Positions 56,721 through 64,000 of a stretch of DNA of 64,000 nucleotides are shown here, in pieces; within the stretch, counting starts at the first letter, position 1; each line of letters opens with the position of its first letter. Origin of the DNA: Erpetoichthys calabaricus. Its lineage: Eukaryota; Chordata; Cladistia; Polypteriformes; Polypteridae. Where the stretch lies: NCBI RefSeq assembly GCF_900747795.2, contig NC_041402.2, positions 32,737,588 through 32,801,587 of the forward strand, in the 5' to 3' direction. Below the pieces are notes generated by a model, which was not told where the DNA came from, did no database searches, and was given only the letters and a program-made list of their open reading frames with translations. The translations under genes and the position numbers were made by a program.

Positions 56721-59700
56721 TTTTATAGTAGAAGCAATTGTGGCCTGTTAAAATTTTCAGTTTGTTTTGTTAATCATGCTGAAAAATAAATTATCAAAGA
56801 TTAACTGTAAGTGGGTCTTACCACAAAACTGTGACCATAAGAATACAATCATATATATCTTAAATTCACTTAATTAAAATGGTGTAGCTGGAATTTGGCA
56901 CTAATTCTAATTAAATGCAATTGCAGCTCTTGAAGTGGGCTGCACACCCATAGACCTCTCCTAACTGGTATCGGAGGGCTTCTAAGAAAGATGTCCATTT
57001 TTAATTAGAACTGTTACAATAGAAGTCTGAATGGTTAAAAAGCAATTTTCCTTGTTTAAAGTAAATCAAGTAGTTAATTACACAAAACAAAATGGCGATT
57101 CTGAACTGGAATGATTAAAGTTGAGAAAATGTGTGGATGGGAGTAGCTGATCACTAATGCTAACTCACCATCTCACATACGTTGCCCTATATGGATACTC
57201 AATATCAATTGTTTTTGTGACATTACTTATCACAGAACTTTTGTTACCAGATAACGACATTTAAGATATTTCCTGCTTAGCTTCAGATGACAACAGGATA
57301 GGCTCTTACCCTTTGTGTATGCATTTTAGTAAATGAAGACTGAGAAAATGGAGGGGCAGCTTTTATTATCCACCCATAACTGATTAGCCTCAAAAATAAA
57401 AAGGGTAAAAATACAAGGTGATTTATAATTCCTGAAAACAATAATTGACTACATAAACAGTTCTGAAAATACAAACACTTAATCACAATCACATACCTGA
57501 ACATGAAGCTGGAAATTGCAGTGACAGCATTCCAGGAAGTGGCCACCGAGAAAGTGAAAACACCGAGCCATGAGGTTAAGGATACCTGCTGTAGTGGAGC
57601 GCTCTGACAGAATGGCGCTGAGGTGAGCAAGTGTGACACAATCACTGTAGTCAGCTTTTCCTTCGCAGTTCACTCATTGTAACAACTTGGAAGGACGGCA
57701 GTTCATCACATGTAAGGTAAACTGGCTTGCTGACGTTATCAGTGAGCCGAGAAAAGGTGTAAAGGGGGCTGCTTGAAAATGCAGTTCAGTGGGCCCCCAA
57801 CTTCAGTCCTGGGGACCCCTGTGGCTTTTGTCCCCAGTTTATATGATTTAGTTTCAAAGCAGTACATTACAAAACTGTTTTTTCAAATTTTTTATTGGAA
57901 TACGTCAAGCATTTCTGTTTAGTATATGAAGGTAGTTTGAGGTTTTCTTTTTGTCTTCATTTTTAAGACTTGCAGCATCATCATGATAATCTTCATTGTG
58001 CTTTTCCAGGTGTTTTGCTTATGCGGGCCATTATATACTAATGAGCACACTAGTAGTCTCGCACTGACGCAGCTGCTTCGGCATTCAGTGTTGGTTGCAC
58101 TGTGTCTGCTCTGCTTGTCATTAATTGTCATTAGTACTTTGTAATTAAGGGAAAAGAAAAGGTGTATTAATAGAAAAATAACAAAAAGAGTGGCAGGTGC
58201 TATAGCAAAAATACCAATACATAAAAATGTATTATAATTGTAAATCTCACACTGCTGTGCTTTTCTCATTGCAGACAAAGAAGAAGAAAGACCAGCTCAT
58301 TAAGCAATGAGATCCATTAGAGGTCAAATAACTCACGGAAAATGAATGTGGCCACAGGGTTCTCCAGGAAGTGACCTTAGGAATGACTGATGTACTGTAA
58401 CATATAAGAGCACTATGCCAGACCTAGTTATTTGGTTCATGTAAGCCTGAAGGTTTTATTCTGCTCATCAAAGAATTAAACAGAAACATTGAGCCTTGTT
58501 TGTACTTTTCTCTGAATAATATACATTGGTTACCTGAAAACGTGATGTTAGTTTCCAAAGAGGTGGATAACCACCTGCGTTTTGTCCCCAGAGTCACCAA
58601 AAATGCCACTTAAGTTTGGCACAATGCTTCCCATGTGAAGCAGAAGATAAACAGTGAGCAATTAATGTAATTACTTATCACTTTACTTTACACCTGCAAT
58701 GATGAACTTAAGTGGGTATGCAGGAACATCAGCCACCTTAACGGCTTAAATTAGGGTAACAGAACTACTGTCCGCTGACAGCAAGTTAGCCAGTGGTGCA
58801 AATAAGCAAATATTTCAATAATAAATTAAAATAAAAAAATATTACTTTAAATGAATCCAAATTAACAAGTGATTAAGATAACAATAACATAACAGAGTGT
58901 CTTCCTTAAAGAAAACAAGGCCACTCCAGAAGTTCACTAACAAATGGGATTCTGCTAGTCGAGCACCATAGCAGAAAGTGCGTTTAAATCCCGCATATAG
59001 GGGTGTGCGGAAAGAACACTATCAATCTTCTGCTTTTGTTCAGGAAAAATGTCATACAACTGCTGCTGGAGTCCTTTTGTCTCAAGGGCAGATCGTGTCG
59101 GTGGACCAGGATTCTCCATGGGATACTTCTGGATGGGGTAACGAGCAGAGGCAGAATTGGCAAGGAGCTGTGAAGGAACTGGAGTCTGAATTTGCTTGGG
59201 TAGAAATGGGCATCGAGGCTCCGGCTGGGCATTACACCTGGAGAAGGGTAATGAGAAAAAATTTACAAAAGGGGAACATTTTAGTGGTCATACTGCTCTT
59301 TTAAGATGGCATTAAGCATTTAGTTTACCAGGCAGTAAAATATTTAATGAAACTGTATTTAAGCAGTCTAAAAACACATTTCTTTTCTAATAACCTCTAA
59401 TCTCAAATGCCCTTATGGTCCACACCTTGTGCATTTTATTTGTAAACTGAACTTGTATACATCTCATTATTATTCGAGTCACATAGTTGCGATATCACCT
59501 ACAAAAAATCTTATGTGGGGAACCCCCATCTTTTATCTGTATTTGGGAAAAAATATCACTAGCGCATTCAAAATAAAAATGTCATTTTTTGAATAATATA
59601 CACATATACATATACAACCACACACACACACAACCAAATGTTAAGACACATTTTTTATAAGACAGGATGCAAACAGTACATATCCCATCAGAAACTAGCT

Positions 59701-59847
59701 TTTTTGGCAGCTGTCAAATATCACTTCGCTAGCAAATGGCCTGGTGTCTTTTGTTTCTTCTCTGATTAATGTCAGTTCACCATCTTTCTATACTATAGGA
59801 CTAGTAGTATATTTAATACAGTTTATTTACTAATGGTAAAACTGCAG
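56721..59847. other. Non-coding stretch, no gene recognised
   Basis: Mostly AT-rich. Open segments at 57479-57673 (- strand, ending at a donor-like CAG|GTATGT) and 58978-59304 (+ strand) have no similarity I recognise and no matching second exon. Confidence 0.4.
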
Positions 59848-59990
59848 TACTAGGGTGTTGCACCATGTGAGCCATTATGGATGTAATGAGAAGTCAAGCA
59901 AAATGACACCTTCGATTGGCTAACAAAAAAGATTACAATATGCAAGTTTTCAAGGCAAGTCAGACCCCTTCTTCAGGCAAGGAGGTGTTA
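59848..59990 (+). repeat. Single-arm copy of the hairpin repeat
   Basis: CAGTACTAGGGTGTTGCACC, GTCAAGCAAAATGACACCTT and GGCTAACAAAAAAGATTACA parallel the left half of 44121-44341, ending CCCCTTCTTCAGGCAAGGAG without an inverted second arm. Confidence 0.7.
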
Positions 59991-62000
59991 GAGAGGAAGG
60001 AACTTGGAGTCCAAAATGTTGAGAGACATGACTGTAAACACCTAGTAAGATGACCCATGTGGACTTGTTCAAAGGCTCTATTTACTCTGCTCCATTAAGA
60101 ATCATTTGTGCTTTATAAAATGTTGTAAAATGTCTTTGGAAAGGTATCAAATAAATATCAATTTAAAATCTTTCAAGTTAGAGATTAGCAGAACTTAATT
60201 TAAGTTCAACGTATGGTGCAAACTTGAATTTGTTGCTATGCTGTCTGCATATACTCAGTGATTATTGGGTGGTTTTTGTAAAGTCCTCATGTGCATTTCA
60301 TGGTCAATGGCAAAATGCTGTTCTGTGGATATTTCAAACTGTTCTCATTGAAACATACCAATAGCCAATTTTTTACTTCTCCTGTATAATATTATTTTAA
60401 GTTTTAAAAAGTCCATCAGGTTTTTAAAGCTCTTAATCACATTTAAGGGTCACAATTGGCCAAAGAGTCTACCCAGCCACATTTATTATTAAGACAGGAA
60501 CCAGCCAGGGCCGCATTACAGGTGCCAATCAGCCTAACATGCACATCTGGGATGTAAAAGTAAAAATATCACAGTAATGAAAGCTTTTTTAATTTGCTCA
60601 TATAATATATTTTTATGGGCACAAAACTGCTGTCTATGAGCTTTTTAATTTGAAATAGTTCATTTTCTAACACTCTTTCTTGATGGTTTTATAAAACCTT
60701 ATAATGAAAAATTTTATCTAAACATTGGCATGGCAGGAAAATAGTAGAGCTCCAAACTTACAACAAAAAGATCAGGATTTGTGTCCTTGGTGGTATTATA
60801 TCATTTACTGCAAAGTTTCAAAAGTTTGTTACATGCGCTCTTGAAAAATGTCTGTTTCTCTCTATGTAAACTTTTCACAGGAGTGATATGTTTCTAGTCA
60901 CTTTGTAAAACATAGTAAATTTATCTAAGTGCTGAAAAGACTACCAAATGGGCAACTACAACAGCATGGCTAAAGGAGTTATATTATATGCATACACACA
61001 AGTATTTTTCTTAACATGTGAAGTACTGCAAATAAAAAGAGAAATTTGAATAATGATTCTTTTCATTTACTCCAACTTTGAACAAATAGGATTTCCACTT
61101 ATTTTAAAAAGAACTTGAGTAAACAACACATGCAAAGTGATACTCCACAAGATTCCTATATAGTGTTGCTTTTTTAATCACACACATGCACACATCAGTT
61201 AATAATTAAACAACAATCCAAAAGTGTCTCACATTTAATTACAGTCTTTTGGCACTGACCCTTTGCTATGTTTACTCTAACATTTTCCCAGTCCAGTTTG
61301 AGAATATTGCATTATTACTTAAAATTTATAAATTCAGTTCAGTTCATAATGATTTTCATGACTCTTGCTTCAACTATTGAACAGAAACATATGCTCAACT
61401 GAAAAGGAAGCTGAAAGAAACCTGTGATGCACATTAGATGGAAAGCATGTGCTTTTAGATGGGTGGGTAATTTAAGGTAATCAAGCAATTAACAATCCAT
61501 CATGTTTAAGGTCATGTATAGAAATTTTGCACAGACATAATTTTTCTTTAATTTTGCAACCATGTATTGAAGAAGTGATGTCAGTGATATTCATTTTTGG
61601 CACATTTAGCAGAAATTTCAGTTATGATAATACAACTAAACTATATGGTCTTCATAAGAAACCACAACTTAGTTCACATATCAGCTGGGAATAACTGGAT
61701 GAAACTGCAAAGTCCTTGACTGTGATGATCATGTATTCATTCAAGATGCAAAAAAAAAAAAAACAAAACAAAAAAAACCCCCAAAAATCTATGGCAGGAA
61801 CGTAAACTTTCATTAATAAAATCTTGTCAAGTTCACAAAGAGCGTTTTGATGGTCAAGTTGTGGTGCAAAAAGCTCTTGTTAAACCTAAAAATTTACTTT
61901 CTCAAAGAAGAAATATGGTGCTCTACCTCGTTCTTAAGAAGCAGGGAAGTACATGTGTAACATTATAAGCAAACAAACAAAAAAATTTACTGCATAATTG
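59991..62000. other. AT-rich stretch without recognised gene
   Basis: Only an old SINE tail on the - strand around 60450-60560 (GACAGGAACCAGCCAGGGCC) and an A-rich run at 61750-61775 can be named. Confidence 0.4.
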
Positions 62001-62029
62001 TTTTCTACAGGGAAGGATTACTTCATAAT

Positions 62030-62263
62030 GTGAAGAGGATTTTAATGGCAAAGTTTATTCTCTTAGAGGGCAAGACCAATGTCAATAAATACGAAACAAC
62101 TCTGAGCGATCAAGTTCATGCTATGGTAAAGCATTTCTACCCTGACTTCGGTGGAATCTTTAAGGAAAACAATGCCACCAAGGAAAACAATGCCACCATT
62201 CAGTTTTCGGATATTCTGGAGCTGGGTCTGGATAAGGGCATGGGATTGTGTATAAAAGAATAG
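62030..62263 (+). mobile_element. Possible Tc1/mariner fragment
   Basis: A 77-codon open stretch contains LSDQVHAMVKHFYPDFGGIF followed by KENNATIQFSDILELG, resembling the Tc1/mariner block FPDG.GIFQDDNAPIH. A 24-bp internal tandem duplication (ENNATK repeated) and loss of the catalytic Asp make it a relic. Similarity is modest. Confidence 0.4.
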
Positions 62264-62619
62264 AGTTCTATTCATCTTGTATGGTTCCAGATATTTGCAG
62301 AATATATGAAAAGGTGTTTTGATGTTTCTCAGAGAACTAAATGCCCTGTTTAAGTCAATTTTAGGCATTCTCTTTATTTGTCCACTGTATGCAAATTAAA
62401 CTTGCATAAGGAATAGATACATTAAATACATTGGTGTACAAAAGTAAACTTTCATAAAGAATTTGCTCAAATGTATAATGCAGCAATTTTATCAATACAA
62501 GGCGGCTTGGAACATTTTTGTGATATTATACATTGAAAAGAAAAAATAAAAATCAATGATTTCTTTCCAAGTTGGAATTAGTCATCCATACACTAGTGGG
62601 GATGCTTGTTTGATTATAA

Positions 62620-62830
62620 TGTTGTGGAAAGTCAGAACCTATCCTGGTAGCACTAGGTACAAGACAGAAACAAGCCCTCCACTGGATACCAGTTCATTTA
62701 GGGCACAATAATGCATATACCTAGACTTACTAATGTTCTACAGCGGCCAGACAATCTCCTACATACATGCTTTTTTTGGAAAGTGGAAAAAAACTAGAGT
62801 AGCTGGAGAAATTCAAAACTAATAAGTCCT
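62620..62830 (-). mobile_element. Old SINE tail
   Basis: AACCTATCCTGGTAGCACTAGG and GATACCAGTTCATTTAGGGC match the reversed 3' half of the main SINE family. Confidence 0.5.
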
Positions 62831-63769
62831 GAACATATACACTAGTAAACCTATGAACTAAAATGCTCATTTCAGTAGCAGTACCAAAAACAGCTTTAAC
62901 CACATTAAACTCCGTGTCTCAATTGAATTATGTCTTCGTGTACTGAAAATATTTTCTAAGGATATAAAAATTGAATCAACAGGTTCTAAAATGAGCACTA
63001 GGTCAGTTTTACATGGAGATTTTTTATATTTGCATTAATAATAACGGTCTTTATTTATTTTATGGTATTCAGCGCTTTAGCTCACAAGACATGATAACAT
63101 TTTGGCAACACAACACAATACTAGAATAAAGATTGAAAGCTGTCTTCGAATTTAAGTATCTACACAACTGACAAATCTTCCAGGAATGCAGAAGTAAACA
63201 CAACATTATGCAAATTAGAAACTTAAATGATCAAACTCTACATTAAATAAAATGAATAAAATAAAAGGCTTTTTCAGCTGAGGCAACAGCCACCACCTGT
63301 CCAATTAAGTTGAAAGTCCACCCAAATTCCATGCTTTTTTTGGGGGCTTTTCTCTGCCACAGCAGCAGGTGAATGAGTGCAGGAGATAGTTAAGATTCCA
63401 ATTTTAAATTAAACTGCACAGTGTTTAGATACTTTGCTTAGAAACAACATGCATGTTTAATTTAATATTCAAATTTCAAGTTAAAAAATGCTTATTAAAC
63501 AGATTTGATAGTAAAGTAAATACACTAATGCTTATTTATTTTTATTTGTTCAGTTTATAATCTACATAAGCATTTTATGAGAAAATAGGATATACACTTT
63601 CTTCACTAAGGCTTCACAAAAAAACTATTGATTTACAGTACTACAAGGCAAAAATATCAAACAAATTGTCATTGGGTGTTGTTTTAATTTTATTAAGAAG
63701 ATGTAATATGAATTACGATTTAGGATATAAGCAGACAGTTCTGTGTTCAACTATAGCAAACTTACTGGG
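62831..63769. other. AT-rich stretch, nothing recognised
   Basis: No coding, RNA or repeat feature that I can support. Confidence 0.4.
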
Positions 63770-64000
63770 CAGGGATACACCATACAGTGAGCATTACACA
63801 TCTAACTAATTTCAATCTCACTTAGTCCAAGTCAGCGTTGCACCCACGTTCACATATGCTGGACAAAATTAGAGTGGTCTGATAACCTAACATATTTGGA
63901 ATGTGCTAGAAAAACCAACATGGAGTGGCGAGACTTGGAATCTGAATTAAGTCTTCTAGGAGGCAGAAGTGCTATCCACTATGCCATCTTGCTTCTCTAT
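63770..64000 (-). mobile_element. SINE copy, cut by the window edge
   Basis: The segment ending GGAGGCAGAAGTGCTATCCACTATGCCAT carries the reverse complement of the family head at the right edge. The tail side is at about 63770. Confidence 0.6.

Noticed and set aside
57479-57673. Possible exon (MNCEGKADYSDCVTLAHLSA) ending at CAG|GTATGT
   Set aside because: No recognisable family, two frames are equally open, and no partner exon is nearby. N4BP1 was considered, but no N4BP1 motif is present.

Overview
This window looks like chromosomal DNA of a ray-finned fish. The evidence is large genes with short exons and GT-AG introns, near-invariant vertebrate proteins, and a dense load of fish-type DNA transposons (Tc1/mariner, piggyBac, hAT), L2/CR1/RTE-like LINEs and tRNA-derived SINEs. 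The repeat mixture recalls non-teleost ray-finned fish such as bichirs and reedfish. That last point is an impression from memory, not something proven here.

Only two host genes can be supported. The last eight exons of LONP2 (peroxisomal Lon protease 2) lie on the + strand at 308-8488. They run from the Walker B part of the AAA+ ATPase through the Ser/Lys catalytic dyad to a C-terminal SKL peroxisome signal. The upstream exons lie outside the window. The complete SIAH1 coding exon (E3 ubiquitin ligase, 282 aa) lies on the - strand at 17824-18672. Its probable 5' non-coding exon and CpG-island promoter lie about 20 kb away at 38.6-39.1 kb. The two genes converge tail to tail, as their human orthologues do on 16q12. 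They share no pathway: one degrades and processes proteins in peroxisomes, the other ubiquitinates cytosolic and nuclear substrates.

Layout: 1-8.9 kb is the LONP2 3' half with repeats in its introns, including a decayed partial duplicate of the catalytic-serine exon. 8.9-17.4 kb is the intergenic stretch, holding a rearranged Tc1 element with inverted duplicated ends, a piggyBac relic and a TTAA-flanked MITE. 17.4-39.1 kb is SIAH1, almost all of it intron 1, with an internally deleted piggyBac, a nearly intact Tc1, a hAT inserted into a SINE and a second MITE copy. 39.1-64 kb shows no recognisable host exon. It is a repeat graveyard with two more Tc1 relics (one carrying two nested insertions), a solo LTR with a perfect target duplication, an RTE-like LINE fragment, an L2 nested in a CR1-like LINE, a mariner relic and several SINEs.

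I saw no CRISPR array, rRNA, functional tRNA or unknown multigene system. The most notable items are the LONP2 pseudo-exon, which could still splice in frame, the inverted-duplication Tc1, and the nested insertions that allow relative dating.
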